Positions 22,900-34,916 of a stretch of DNA of 60,000 bases are shown piece after piece. The DNA is from Diphasiastrum complanatum. Its lineage: Eukaryota; Streptophyta; Lycopodiopsida; Lycopodiales; Lycopodiaceae. The first letter of the stretch is position 1, and each line of letters begins with the position of its first letter. Made by a program: the position numbers and the translations under genes. A model generated the notes under the pieces. That model searched no databases, was not told where the DNA came from, and saw only the letters and a list, made by a program, of their open reading frames with translations. The stretch is taken from the NCBI GenBank assembly GCA_029204225.1, contig CM055098.1, positions 47,557,939 through 47,617,938 of the forward strand, in the 5' to 3' direction.

Positions 22900-25008
22900 C
22901 ATGTTGGGCAATAGAACACTTAAGTTGTGATTATACTTAGCATAAACATTCCATTAGACTGTTTTTGCATCTAGCAGACCATTGTAACAGGAGAGCTGTT
23001 CCGCAAATATTCATGCTCTCTTCTCCGTTCGCGTTCTCCATACTCCCTTGCCCCATCAAAAAACTGGTAACTTAAACCCAATATGTCGATGAGAGAATCT
23101 CTACCTCATTATATAGAGAATAGAGTCCCGTGCATGAAACAATGCAATCCCCATGTAGGTCAACTATAGATAGGTTACATCTCTTCATGCAGTCATCCTG
23201 TCTATATTCGTCACACGTACATGCAATACTCCATATGTCTCAATTAGAGTGTTTGGGTCCTCTCAAGGTAATTAGTCACAAACAGGCCTTGACTCGAAAT
23301 TAAATCTCGGCGTGACCAATAATCTTGAACACTGAAGGGCTAGTCTACCATATTAGGATTATTCCAGGTCCTTAACCGAATATGGCCATAACATTCTTCC
23401 TTTCTTAAACTGCTTCTATCCTTAGAAGCTCCTCGAAACAGGAAAGAATTACAGAAACAGTTTCTTTAACTTTCAATATTAATCTAAAAAATCATTATTC
23501 TTAATCAAACTTACTTATAAAACAAGTACTCAGAGAAAAAACTATTTTCAATCGTTAATCTCTGCTCTGGAGTACAAACTTTGGTTTGAAAAGTACACTA
23601 AGAGATATATTTTCTCAACTGGGTTACACTCAACACAAGTTAGTAGCTTTACCTTAATGTAAAACACTTACATGAACCACTGAGTAAAATATGATCTAAC
23701 TTAAGAGACTAAAGTTAAAGAAAAATAATAGTTACAGTCTGAAATCATCCACCAACTCTAGACGACAATTCATAAAAATTTTTCAAGTACAACTACTCTT
23801 AGAATCCAATTCTAAGATATGATAATTCATTCGACTAGATTCTCGAAGAGAATCATTAAGATATAAAATGATGAAAACTCAACTTTGAATATTCTAGATA
23901 CTCTCTCGAGTTAAATTTTCATGTTTCTAACATCCAATGCAAAAAAATGGCACCCATTCATCTTAATAAATTTGTCTGTCCCCTATGATAATTGGAGATA
24001 TAATCAAAAGAACTGTACTCAAGTATCTGCAGACCATAAACTGTAGTAGAATAGCATCCACTAAATAAATTAAACTGTCACAAGTAAAATAACTTACCTG
24101 TGAGAATGTATGTGAGATCCATAAGCTCTCAATAAAAGACTGGAGTAAAGATATTCAAAACACTGATTAGAATTCTTACTCAATTAATAGATCAAGAATG
24201 AATCACCACACTTAAGAATTATCACAATTCGTTATAATCCTCTTACAATAATTAAAAATCTATTTATGATTCGTCAATCATAAATATTTAGATTTGTATG
24301 ATTCGTCAATCATAATTTTCTGAAATCCAAAACCATGCTTAATCATTTACAAGATACTGGAGTATATGTCCAACATAACTCAGGAAAAGTAAAAATCATT
24401 CCAAAATCTTTCCCACTAGGAAAATACTGGATTTTAAGAACATTCTTCAAACAGGATTCTCTGACAAAAGTGCTAGATATTCAAGTTCTATATGCCACTG
24501 GTAATTAAAGACAAAAATTATACTAAAATGATAATGACAATCATCTTCAATCTACAAAAAACTTTAGATTATCGTCTAGAATCAATTCTAGATACTCAAA
24601 GTCCTGTTGAATATCTATTCAGTTATTATTCTTGGATTCATTATGATTTGTTATCCAAAAGCACTCTGAGATACAATTACTAATAATATGAGTCTATTCC
24701 TTAAGTAAGGAATACTCTATACCAAGAATAATGTATATCCAATGCACATAATTTTAATTGATGAACCCAAATGATTCACTAATCATGCGTCTTACAAGCA
24801 ATATAATTCAAAACTATCAATTTCTGGTGAATCTTCATCGCACTGATCATTTTACCAATTAACTTCATCTTAGAGTAATCAACTACTCAAGTTAATTGCC
24901 AATGATTCGAAAATATTAAATGTCTAGGTGCAGATCTTAATTATACTAGCATAACACCACATTTAGATCTCAATCATTTTTAAGTTAGCCCATAAATCTT
25001 CCATCGAA
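22900..25008 (-). repeat. Left part of a non-coding repeat family also present inverted at 57.4-60 kb
   Basis: From about 24060 to 25008 this matches the reverse complement of 59000-60000 by eye (shared phrases such as ACTGGAGTATATG and AATCATTTTTAAGTTA). No protein motif was found. At 23380-23400 the minus strand reads AAGAAAGGAAGAA followed by TGTTATGGCC, which looks like a polypurine tract and LTR start, so this may be the 3' end of a minus-strand LTR element with its LTR in about 22440-23393; that reading is tentative. Confidence 0.5.
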
Positions 25009-25266
25009 ACACATGGGATGTGACACCTAACCAAAGGATGTGGCTCATGCAATCAATAGATTGATGCCATGTGTCATATATCTAGAAAACTAGTTTTTGG
25101 CCTTTTTAGCCACTAGAATTTGAATTAAATCATATGTACAACCTATATGATTATGGTATATGACAAGTACACTAATTTCACACGTGGGAATAGGCTCCAC
25201 ACATGTGTAATCATCTTATATACATGATTTTGGCCTTGACCAAACATAATTTTTGCATTTTTCACA
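25009..25266 (-). repeat. Truncated 3' LTR of copia element C
   Basis: Matches 28197-28453 with few differences; about 570 bp of the LTR's distal part is missing at the left. It starts directly after the RNase H tail, as expected. Confidence 0.82.
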
Positions 25267-26050
25267 GATCTTTAGGCAATGCCTTGGTGAGTATATCAAC
25301 AATGCAATCTGATGATGAAACATGAATAAGCTTGATCTCCTTTGCTTGCACTTTCTCCCTCACGAAATGATGTGAAATCTCAATGTGCTTTGTTCGAACA
25401 TGGAAGATTGGATTGTTTGCAAGTTGTTGAGCTGCTTGATTGTCACAATATATGCATGGAATGTCTTCATCCTTGATTACATAAAGCTCCTCCAAAAGCC
25501 TTTTAAGCCAAAGAACCTCCTTTGTTGTTGTTGTCATAGCTTTATACTCGAATTCTGTTGATGAAAGAGAGATGATATCTTGTTTTTTTGGAAAGCCAAG
25601 ATATAGCTCCTCCACATAAGAACGTAGCAAATGCACTTATGGATCTTCTATCCATCTTGTCACCTGCAAAACTTGAGTTCGAATATGCTCTTAATCAAAT
25701 ATTTGTCCTTAAACCATGCCAAAGTCTTTTGTAGCCGAGATGTACCTTAACACCCTTTTTGCTCCTTTCCAATGACATATTAATGGACTTTGCATGTATT
25801 GACTCAATTTGCCAACACAAAAGCTAAGAGATGGTCTAGTGATGGTTAAGTATATCAAGGAACCAATAAGCATTCTATAGGTAGTGATGTCCTCAAATGA
25901 TGCTTCATCACTTCCTTAGAAACTTTTACACTTAGTTCCATGGGAGTTTCAACTCCTTTACAATCAATCATGCCAAATTTTGCTAAGATTGATCTAGCAT
26001 ACTTAGATTGACATATGAAAGTAAAATCATTACTTATAGTGACCATGAAG
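25267..26050 (-). pseudogene. Copia reverse transcriptase tail and RNase H remnant of element C
   Basis: 25855-26046 reads VTISNDFTFICQSKYARSIL and FGMIDCKGVETPMELSVK, the end of copia RT. 25267-25636 is RNase H: DIISLSSTEFEYKAMTTTTK, LKRLLEELYV, IYCDNQAAQQLANNPIFH, RTKHIEISHHFVREKV, ending VDILTKALPKDL. In the catalytic S-T-E-x-E-Y/Y-C-D region, STEFEYKA and YCDNQAA retain their acidic residues. The piece between the two blocks is disrupted. Confidence 0.86.
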
Positions 26051-26478
26051 ATAAATCTCTTAAAACTATTGAAGTGGATTAGAAAAGTAGTCTTTTTGGT
26101 GAGTCATGTGAGAGCTTGCCCCACTATCAATCCACCAAGTGTCTTGATTAGATGTTTGTGGTGAGGACACCATCAAAGATAGATTGCACTCTTCCTCCTC
26201 CTCCTCAAGCACAAGATTTCCTTGATTGTCCTTCTCTTGGGCATTCTTCTTCTTGTAACACTCGGATGCAAAATGTCCTTTTTTTTCACAAAAGAAACAC
26301 TTCAGTTTTTTTTTGTCCTTTTTTCTCTTGCCTTTGGAACTTGATGCTCCATCTCCATGTCTTGAGCCTTCTTGGATGGAAACTTTTTCTTCTTGCCTTT
26401 CAAGGAAAAATTAGCTTTTTCATCACCATCATTCAAAAATAAGGAACTCATCCTACTTTTGCATTCTACTCCCCTCAC

Positions 26479-27028
26479 TTACAAGCACACGTTGAAGGTT
26501 TTAATACTAGGAAGTGAATCTTGAATAGCAAAGGTTTGAACAAGATTGGAATAATCATCTCCTAACCCATTCAAAATGATTTGAATTAACTCACTATCTT
26601 TGATTTTATCATGTGTAGAAGACAACTCCTCATTCAAAGATTTGATCCTAAAGACATAATTTTGGGCACTTTCACTACTTCCTTTCATGCTCTGAAGGAT
26701 TTAATTCCTAAGCATGAGTATCCTTGAATTATTCTTGGATCCATAGATTGATTTTAATGAATCCCATGCCTTTTTGGATGTGGTACAAGATGAGATTTCC
26801 TTTAAAAGTTCATTACTTACATTTTTTTTTATGCAATGTAATGCAACTCTACATCTTTTGTTGTACTTTCCCAATTCAACTCCTCCTTGAGGTTCTACTT
26901 CCACCTCAAGTACTATGTCATAAAGATCATGGAGTACAAGCAAAGACTCCATTCGAACTATCAATTAGCATAATTAGTGGATGTGGGCCTTTCACTAGCT
27001 TCAAGCAAAAACCCACCCACTGATGCCA
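26479..27028 (-). pseudogene. Copia Gag remnant of element C
   Basis: Starts at 27028 with MASVGGFLLEASERPTS, broken by stops around 26965, then runs VRMESLLVLHDLYDIVLEVE through SNELLKEISSCTTSKKAW, a UBN2-type Gag close to those at 12.5 and 31.5 kb. A break near 26700 leads to KGSSESAQNYVFRIKSLNEE and IQIILNGLGDDYSNLVQTF. A degenerate zinc-knuckle region follows near 26250-26300 on the same strand. No capsid function is possible. Confidence 0.8.
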
Positions 27029-27630
27029 TTTTTGAATGTGAAAAAGCACTAGAAACTCTTATGGTTTCTCTAAGAGATTTGAACCTAAAGTCTTCTAGCA
27101 ATTTTAAAGCTTATAGACACAATCCTATCACTCATGAACCAATCTAGAATGATGAAAGTTTAGATTCTAGTCTCAATCTTGCAAAATCACTCCTTAATCT
27201 ATGATTTTTGGCAATATCTCTCTCAACTTCAACATGCACTCAAAAAATTAGAGAAACTCATTTACTGCACCTGATTCAACCTTCAAATTTAATTTTTTTG
27301 GCTAATCTAATCCAAGAACAAATCATAGGAATAGAATCTCTATAGAAAAAGCTTGATTTTGCATTAAAAATCTCTCAATTTGGGTGTGTGAGTCAAATTG
27401 TACAAATTTTTGAATTTTCTCAACCAAAACCGGACCTGTACGGCCTCACACGTGTGAAAAGTGTTCCTATAGCCCACAACAAGTTCTGGTCCAAAATTTT
27501 TGAGAATACCTATCAAATCCAACTCGCTACACAAAAATTAGCTAGTTTCCAAAAACTTGCTAATTTGGGCTTCGTTTTGGATCAACCCCATCAATATCAA
27601 TAAATCCTCTTGTACTTGGCTCTGTTACCA

Positions 27631-28453
27631 TGTAAAAACCTGCAAAATAGGACCAAGAATGGATCCTAATCTAATCCACAAGAGGGATTGGATGGTAGAT
27701 ACAATTGATCTATCAATCTACACAAGATTTAGATCAATCAAGATCAATTCTAGGCATGAAAATCTAACAAGAACAATCATTAATGAAGGTAATGTACTTG
27801 CTAGTTTCACACATGTGAAAACCTGTCAGAGTACGGACTCCAACATGAAAACAAAGTACACTATGATAGAAACTCAAAACATTCAAAACAAATGAAAACA
27901 AATGGAGAGATTGACACAAAATTACTTCCAAAATCAAGATTGAGGTTTCATATTGATTATGATCAAATATGCCTCTATATATACACTTCTTGGAGCTCGA
28001 GGTACTGATCATGCATCAGATCTCACACGTGTGAGGATGCTTTGTCATATGGTGAATCATCATGCAAAATTGACACTTGGATTAAACTTTTTATTTTGAG
28101 CACTTTTGGTCCAATTTCCTACTATATGGAGATCTACTTGGAAATCTTCTAGAAGTCAAAACTCGCCTACTTCAGCTTATTGCACACATGTAAGCTGTCC
28201 TCTAAACATGGGATGTGACACCTAACCAAAGGATGTGGCTCATGCAATCAATAGATTGATGCCATGTGTCATATATCTAGAAAACTAGTTTTTGGCCTTT
28301 TTAGCCACTAGAATTTGAATAAAATCATATGTACAACCTATATGATTATGGTATATGACAAGTACACTAATTTCACACGTGGGAACAAGCTCCACACATG
28401 TGTAATCATCCTATATACATGATTGACCAAGCATAATTTTTGCATTTTTCACA
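27631..28453 (-). repeat. 5' LTR of copia element C (823 bp)
   Basis: Plus ends TGTAAAAACC and TTTTTCACA. Homologous to LTR A. Contains the palindrome CTCACACGTGTGAG at 28022-28035 and TTTCACACATGTGAAAA near 27807. Confidence 0.85.
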
Positions 28454-28970
28454 TAGGTTAAGTGCACCATATACACCTAGTAACCAAGAATAAACAGTAG
28501 ATTCATACAAGATTAATCATGCACATACGTGAATAATATCACTATGATCCAGTATATAAACACATTTTAATCTGGCAGATTCCTCCAAAACCCACATATG
28601 TTACTCACATATCTCATTGAGATCTTGTAACTCAGCTACAAAAGATTTTCTATTTCTCATGAGTAAACAACATATCCGAAAAATCTCTGAGACGAAGAAA
28701 ATTCACTAATATCTACAATGACTGCTATCTAATATGGGACGAATCAAGTAGACCTATTGAAGAGGTATAATCATATCTCTCCAACTTACCTCTAATTACA
28801 TAATTTCTTCCACTCAATCAACCCCTCTTTGATCCTAGTACTCAAACTAAGATTAGGTTGATCCAATACAGACCTCTCAGACTTAAATTCTAATCAAACT
28901 TACTCCTATTCCAATTTAAATGGAATTAGTAACTTGTGACCTTTTACAGTACTACTTCTAAATAATGATT
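28454..28970 (-). repeat. Right part of the non-coding repeat interrupted by element C
   Basis: Matches the reverse complement of about 58500-58980 (shared phrases: GGTTAAGTGCACC, TCTGGCAGATTCCTCCAAAA, GATTAGGTTGAT). It is the other side of the target repeat of element C; no coding content recognised. Confidence 0.65.
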
Positions 28971-28974
28971 CAAA

Positions 28975-29530
28975 TTTCAATGTACCATATCGGTACGCCC
29001 TTGAGCGATCTATGTCTCAACAAATTGTTTCAATTCTTTAAGCAGTTGAATGCCTCAGACTTGTTCTTGATTAACATTGTCTTGATGAATATCGATTAGT
29101 CGTCAATAAAAGTGATAAAATATAGTGCAGAACCCATAGGAGGAATACTCATAGGCCCACATAGATCATTATGTATTAACTTTAGAATGGACTTAGCTCT
29201 AGTGGTTTGTCCCCTTGATCTAAGCTTTTTACCTAGTAAGCACATCTCACAGACATTTCGAAGGTCTTTGGAGGCAACATTTAAGCTTAATCCTTAACCA
29301 TGCTATTGTGATGCATGTGCAAAATTGATCTCATGTTTAAATGTCCTAATCTTTGATGACATATGTCCAGAATAGTACAATGCTTCGAATTAAAGAAAGC
29401 TCTATAGCCTTGATCTGTGATGTTGCTAACAAACAATAAATTCTTTGTCGATTTGGATACATAAAGTACACCATTAAGCAATATCGAATTACCATCTAAA
29501 AGCCCGTGTGTTTTTTGAATAGGAATTGCA
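28975..29530 (-). pseudogene. Copia pre-integrase and integrase N-terminal remnant
   Basis: On the minus strand: GVLYVSKSTKNLLFVSNITD and HQRLGHLNMRSILHMHHNS (GAG_pre-integrase), then NVCEMCLLGKKLRS, LKLIHNDLCGPMSIPP, ALYFITFIDD (integrase start, catalytic aspartate in the HNDLCGP motif), KSEAFNCLKN. A stop follows FIDD and coding similarity ends about 28975, before the second catalytic aspartate. This is a copia lineage different from A to E. Whether it belongs with the adjacent repeat at 28454 is not clear. Confidence 0.8.
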
Positions 29531-29888
29531 TGGAGTCATGTGCTGAGAAACATCTGAATCGAGTTACCATAGGAGGGCATCTCTACGTTGTTGATCTTGT
29601 ACATTTGCATATTTTATAAAAAAAAATTAACTACAAAAATTTTAAATTTACATATTTAAACAATTATTGTTGATCGCAAAAAATTGTATAAATTATATTT
29701 TTTAAGTTTTTGGTGCTTTTAAATACAAAAAATTTCAAAATAGTCATTTCAAACTTAAAACATTTGCAAATTGTACCATTTTAAAAATAGTCAATTAATT
29801 TTAAAAGTTAAGATTCAAAATTATAGTGAACCCAAAAAATCGTAAAAGCTTTTAAAAAACCGAGTCTCTTCACCATTTCCCCTTTCAA
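29531..29888. other. AT-rich non-coding stretch
   Basis: Very A/T-rich with runs of A and TTTTAAA phrases; no gene seen. Its right end is the insertion site of copia element E. Confidence 0.45.
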
Positions 29889-29893
29889 AAGAT

Positions 29894-30428
29894 TGTTGAA
29901 ATTGAAAAATAATCTATCTTGACTTTAGGCTTGCTATAAACTCTGTACTATGCAAGTATGTTGTTTCATAAATATAAATGCCAAATTTGGCCTAGATAGA
30001 ACTCGAGCTATATGAATATGTCATATCTAGTTAGTTGAATACAACTTGCATATAGATTGTAAACTTAGCAATAGCAATAATATGCTTGTAGAAACTCGTG
30101 ACATATCACATGCATTTATTGTAAGTGATCCATAGTGACATGCAAGGCATGCACAAAGTGAAATGGACACATGCATGGTGATTTGTACAATTCTAGTTAG
30201 AAGTAGGACACTTGGTAAAAATAGGTAGAGATACATGCATGAGATGTGACAAATGTCACTTAGACTCTAGTTTCCACTTTAGATGTGATTAAAAAGTGGA
30301 TAGATGTGGTTCTACCTCGAGCTACCTCAAACTCCATAAATATGTGTACCTATTTTCATAATTTTTTATAAAGAACCAAAGCTTTGTAGCTATTCCATGC
30401 CATTTTGGATCTACACCATTTTTGCTTG

Positions 30429-30499
<71 letters not shown>

Positions 30500-30724
30500 T
30501 TGAGGCTAATGTTCATACACTAAACTCTTGTACTTTTGCTCATTTGTAATTCAATGCTATCATTCTCTGATTCTTAGCATGCTAGATTGTGGTTAAGCCA
30601 TAAGTTCTGTACTAGATCTTGTTATTCAATCTAGAATCAGATTATTGTGCTAGTCATAAAGCTTAATAAGATCAATCATACTTGTGGATCATCCCCACAC
30701 GTGTGAATTCTGGAAATTTTGTCA
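29894..30724 (+). repeat. 5' LTR of copia element E (831 bp)
   Basis: Starts TGTTGAAATTG, ends AATTTTGTCA just before the PBS. Carries a (CT)n microsatellite of 66 bp at 30431-30496 and CACACGTGTG at 30696-30705. Confidence 0.9.
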
Positions 30725-30737
30725 TGGTATCAGAGCC
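30725..30737 (+). other. Primer-binding site of copia element E
   Basis: TGGTATCAGAGCC immediately follows the 5' LTR; TGGTATCAGAGC is the canonical plant copia site pairing with the 3' end of initiator tRNA-Met. Confidence 0.88.
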
Positions 30738-31488
30738 AAATTGAGCTTTGCATGCTAACATCTCTGATTGTACAAAAATTTGAGAGCTAATTCAAGCAAA
30801 AAAGCAGTTATACACTTTTTCTTACCTTTCTCTGAAGAGTGTTTGAATCAAATTGGATTGAAACTGAATTTTCAGATCTGAAAAGTAATAATACGGAATT
30901 CCAGAATTTCGCACATATGAAAATAAGAAATTTTCAGTCCCTTCTATTTCCTTGCTAGTTGATCCAAAGATAGGGGTGTTATAGCTTGATGGAAAGCTTA
31001 TGAAGTGTACTTTTCATAGAAATTGATACCAATTCAATCTGATGTTTCTGCCAAGAGCTATAAGCTCTTAAAGAGGGTAGGGAGAGGTCCAAAATCCGAG
31101 TGACCACTTTTTGATTTGATTCAACCTTGCTTTGTTCTGAGTCCATTGTTTTGAGCATCCTACACAAGAAACTGAAGATCAAGACTAAGTTTGAAGTAAT
31201 TAAACACCTTTTGAGCCTTCGGAGTATCAATAGTGTTTTCTTTTGAAGTATTTCACATGTGCCAAAAGTAGGATTCAAACTTGTCTAAATGCCCATTTTG
31301 AGTGTCTGATCTAGAAAATCTTGTCTTGTGGAATATTTGAGATCCATCTCAAATACAGTTGCAAGTTTTTCACCTAGGAAGGTAGCACATCCTTGAAAAT
31401 ACCTATAGTGAAAGAGAGCAACAACATTAAGTCTGATAGGAACAAGCTCAAACATATTGTTGTCCAATAACTAAGAAGTCTTCACATA

Positions 31489-32736
31489 ATGGCACCTCTG
31501 GGAGGATATCTTCTAGAAGCAAATGAAAGACTAAGTACTTCCAATTACTCAATTTGGAAGTTTAGAATGGAGTCTATTTTGATACTCTTGGATGTTATGG
31601 ACATTGTGCTTGGTATTGAGGAGGAGCCTCAAGCACAGCTTGAAATACCAAAGTACAAGAAGAGAGCTAGAATGGCTCTACATTTCATTAAGATGAATGT
31701 ATCTAATGAAATTTTGAGAGAGATAGGATCTTGCACCACAACTAAAGATGCTTGGGATGCACTTAAGTCTATCTATGAAGCAAAAAATACTTTTAGAATA
31801 TTCACTCTTAGGAATCAAATTTTTCAAAGTTTTCAAAGAAGTGAGGAGAGTGCATCAAACTATGTTCTGGGAGTAAAAGATCTTCATAGGGAGCTTTCCT
31901 GTATTGGTGTTACAATTAACCAAGATGAGCTAGTACAAGTCATTCTAAATGGCTTGAAAGATGACTTTGATAATCTTGTTCAATCCTTTGTCATTAAGGA
32001 GGAGTTGCCTAATTTAGAAACTCTCCAAGAAATTTTCAGTGAAGAAGCTAGGCAAAGTTATAAACTTTCTAAGATGAACAAACTCGAGCATGTTGGAAGT
32101 GACAAAGCCCTCTTTGTCAAGGACAAGCATAAAGGAAGGAGCAAGAACCAGTTTTCTCAAGCATCCAACAAAGACAAAGCCAAGGATCGAGACAAAGATG
32201 GTGAAGAGGATGATTCATCTCATCCTTCTACTTCAAAGACCAAGAAGAAAAAAGTCAAGTGTTTCTTCTGTGGCAAGAAGAGGCACTATGCCTCTAATTG
32301 CTTCAAGAAGAAAAACCAACTCAAGCAAACAAATCTCTCCAAAGAGATTAAAGAAGATTTTGTTGCAAGTGATGGAGAAGGATCACTCATGGTGTCAAGT
32401 TTTTCTTCATCACCTTTCAAGAAAGATGGAGCTTGGTACATAAATAGTGGAGCTTCTTCACATATGTGCTGTTCAAAGGAGTCTTTTGACTCAATTGTAC
32501 CTTACAAAGGACTTAAGAGATCTATTTATACTAAAAATGATCATGAGTGCTCTATTAAAAGAATTGGCAACATTCCATTGAAACTTGCTTCTTCTAAAGT
32601 TCTTTCACTTTCCAATGTTCTTTTCATTCCTAAACTTACAAAGAACTTGATTAGTGTTGGAAAGTTGCTTAATAGTGGTTGTGACGTAAAGTTCAATTCC
32701 AATACTGTTTTATCAAGAAAAATGATGAGGTCCTAG
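31489..32736 (+). pseudogene. Copia Gag and protease of element E
   Basis: Open for 415 codons from the ATG at 31489. Residues about 1-210 are UBN2-type Gag (NYSIWKFRMESILI, KKRARMALHFIKMNVSNEIL, VILNGLKDDFDNLVQSFVI). A lysine-rich linker leads to a zinc knuckle CFFCGKKRHYASNC (CX2CX4HX4C, with the usual glycine before histidine replaced by arginine). The protease motif is WYINSGASSHM, so the catalytic aspartate of DSG is an asparagine. A frameshift at about 32715 ends the frame early (VLSRKMMRS); the expected FIKK-type continuation is in another frame. Gag itself looks intact; the protease is predicted dead. Confidence 0.9.
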
Positions 32737-34830
32737 CTAATGGATCTAGATACGGTGAAATTTTCAAGTTGAATTTTTATGAGAATGCAAACTTTTGTGA
32801 AGTTGATTTTTTATCTAAGGAGGAGTTGTGGCATAGAAGGTTGGAGCATCCTAACTTTAAGTCTATGTCTTCTATGGTCAAGAAAAATAAAGCTATTGGC
32901 CTTCCAAAATCACTTTCCAAAGATTTCAAGCCTTGTGAGGCTTGTGCTATTGCAAAATCACATAGAAAGCCATATGAAAAGTCTTTTATCAAGACTACTC
33001 ATCCTTTGAAGCTTATACACTTGGATGTTCATTTTTTTCTTTTAAAAGTATTGGTGGTGCAACATGTTTTGTCACCTTTATTGATGACTTTACAAGATAT
33101 ACTTGGTTGTATCTACTTTATTCAAAAGCTATGGTATTTGATCACTTTCTAATTTTCAAAGCTTATGTTGAGAAACAGTTTTCTTTCAAAATTAAAACTT
33201 TAAGATGTGATGGAGGAGGTGAATACATCTCCAACAAGTTTTATGAATATTGTGAAGGTGAAGGAATAAAGAGAGAGTTTTCTTGTGCTCATTCTCCATC
33301 TCAAAATGGAGTTGCTGAGAGGAAAAATCGATCTTTATGTGAATGTGGGTGAAACAATTAATTGCCTATTGAATATTGGGTTGAAACAATTAATTGTGCA
33401 AACTATTTGTGCAATAGATTAACTCACAATGCACTTGCTGAAAAATCACCATATGAAGTCTTGTTTAAGAAGAAACCTAAGGTAGATCACCTTAGAGTTT
33501 TTGGATGAGCTTGCTTTGTTCATGTACCTTTGGAAACAAGGAAAAGAGATGATCCTAATTCTATCAAAGGGATCATGGTTGGATATTCATCCGACAAGAA
33601 GGCTTATAGAGTCTATGTTCTCTCTACCTCAACTACAATTGAGAGTAGGAATGTTATATTTCATGAGGATAAAAAATACATTCTTGAGGAGGCCGAGTTC
33701 AAAGATTCTCAAAAAGATACTCCAATCATCACCCTTGAAGACTATTATGGAGAGATGGGGCCGAGAATTGAGGAGGAGTCAACTTGAATCTTTTCACCAA
33801 GGAGGTCTCAAAGAGAAAGATCCGAGCCTAGGGGACTTACATATGAAGATAAAGGCAAGCAAGTGAAACTCAACTCCATTAATTGTGATTATTTTATTTC
33901 ACATGAAGGGCCAAAAGAAGTATATGATGCACTCAATTTGAAAGAATAGTTTCTTGCCATGAAGGAGAAATATGGTGGGATGGTGGCAGGTACCAGCTGG
34001 ATGTCTTGAAATTTGTTTCGCTATACGGTGTTTTTTTTTCTTTAAAAGTTATGCATGCTTTCAACTATGTTTTATCTTGTTGGGTTATAAATAAAGGTTT
34101 CAAAAGGTTTGGTCTTGCTTAGGCAAGAGGAGCTATGTATCGTTAATCTCTCTCTTTTCAACACTCGAAAACCTTTAATCTAGTTTTGTGCTTGGTTGTT
34201 ATTTTACATTTTCATTTGTGTAAATAAGAGCTTTTTAACATGATATATGTTAATTGCCTCTTGAAGAGTTTTCTTAATTGATGGCCAACAAGACATGGGA
34301 GCTTGTGGATCTTCCATCCAACAAGCACACCATTGGTTGCAAGTGGATTTTTCGAGTCAAGTATAATCAAGATGGCACAATCAACAAGTACAAGATAAGG
34401 CTTTGTGCAAAGGGTTTTGCTCAAGTTTATGGACTTGATTATGAAGAAACTTTTGCTTCAATTGCAAAGATGGTATCAATTAAAATCATAATTTTTACTG
34501 CTTGTTTTTTCAACTAAATGTCTCTAATGCATTTTTAAATGGATATCTAGAAGAAGAGATTTATATGGATCAACCTATTGGGTTCATCCATATAAAGACA
34601 GTTTGCTTGCTCTTCAAAAGTCTATATGAACTAAAGCAAGCTCCAAGGTTGTGGTATTCTCGACTTAATACCTTTCTTGAATCACTAAAATTTATTCTTA
34701 GTAACTATGATCCTTCCTTGTACGTCAAATTTTATAATAGAGATATTGTCATCCTTCTTATTTATGTTGATGATACCATTCTAACATGAAATTGTATCAA
34801 GTTATTTGAGGAAACCAAGGTTGCACTAAA
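32736..34830 (+). pseudogene. Copia integrase and reverse transcriptase of element E
   Basis: Pre-integrase ELWHRRLEHPNFKSM and CEACAIAKSHRKPYEKSF; integrase HLDVHF (first D), CDGGGEYISNKFYEY (second D), SPSQNGVAERKNRS (E) are all present but in different frames. Later YEVLFKKKPKVDHLRVFG and GIMVGYSSDKKAYRVY, linker SPRRSQRERSEPRG. RT starts MANKTWELVDLPSNKHTIGC, continues CAKGFAQVYGLDYEETFA; a frameshift precedes FFQLNVSNAFLNGYLEEEIY, where the first catalytic aspartate (QLDV) is asparagine, and LLIYVDD, which keeps the second pair. The sequence is lost after KLFEETKVALKF. About 300 bp (33975-34275) of foreign sequence splits the RT start. Confidence 0.9.
33975..34275. mobile_element. About 300-bp insertion inside the element E reverse transcriptase
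   Basis: Coding similarity breaks after FLAMKEKY (33974) and resumes at LMANKTWELV (34276); these are normally separated by only a few residues. The intervening DNA has T runs, TAAATAAAGG resembling a poly(A) signal, and CTTTTTAACA near its right part, suggesting an LTR fragment or short retroelement. No terminal inverted repeat or target duplication could be recognised. Confidence 0.5.
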
Positions 34831-34835
34831 ATTCT

Positions 34836-34853
34836 CTACACCAATTTTGCTTG

Positions 34854-34916
<63 letters not shown>

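Larger units (their letters stand above)
25009..28453 (-). mobile_element. Ty1/copia element C (minus strand), 3' LTR truncated
   Basis: Minus order: 5' LTR 28453-27631, mutated PBS (plus CTCTGTTACCA, 27620-27630), leader, gag start ATG at 27028, gag, zinc knuckle, RT tail, RNase H ending near 25270, then a 3' LTR fragment 25266-25009. It sits inside the repeat that continues at 28454. Large parts of pol (integrase, most RT) are deleted, so it is dead. Confidence 0.85.

Noticed and set aside
22900-29530. Endogenous pararetrovirus
   Set aside because: No movement protein, coat zinc finger or pararetroviral RT/RNase H motif is seen; the recognisable protein is copia integrase.
30322-30516. Arg-Glu repeat protein on the minus strand
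   Set aside because: It is the translation of the LTR microsatellite.
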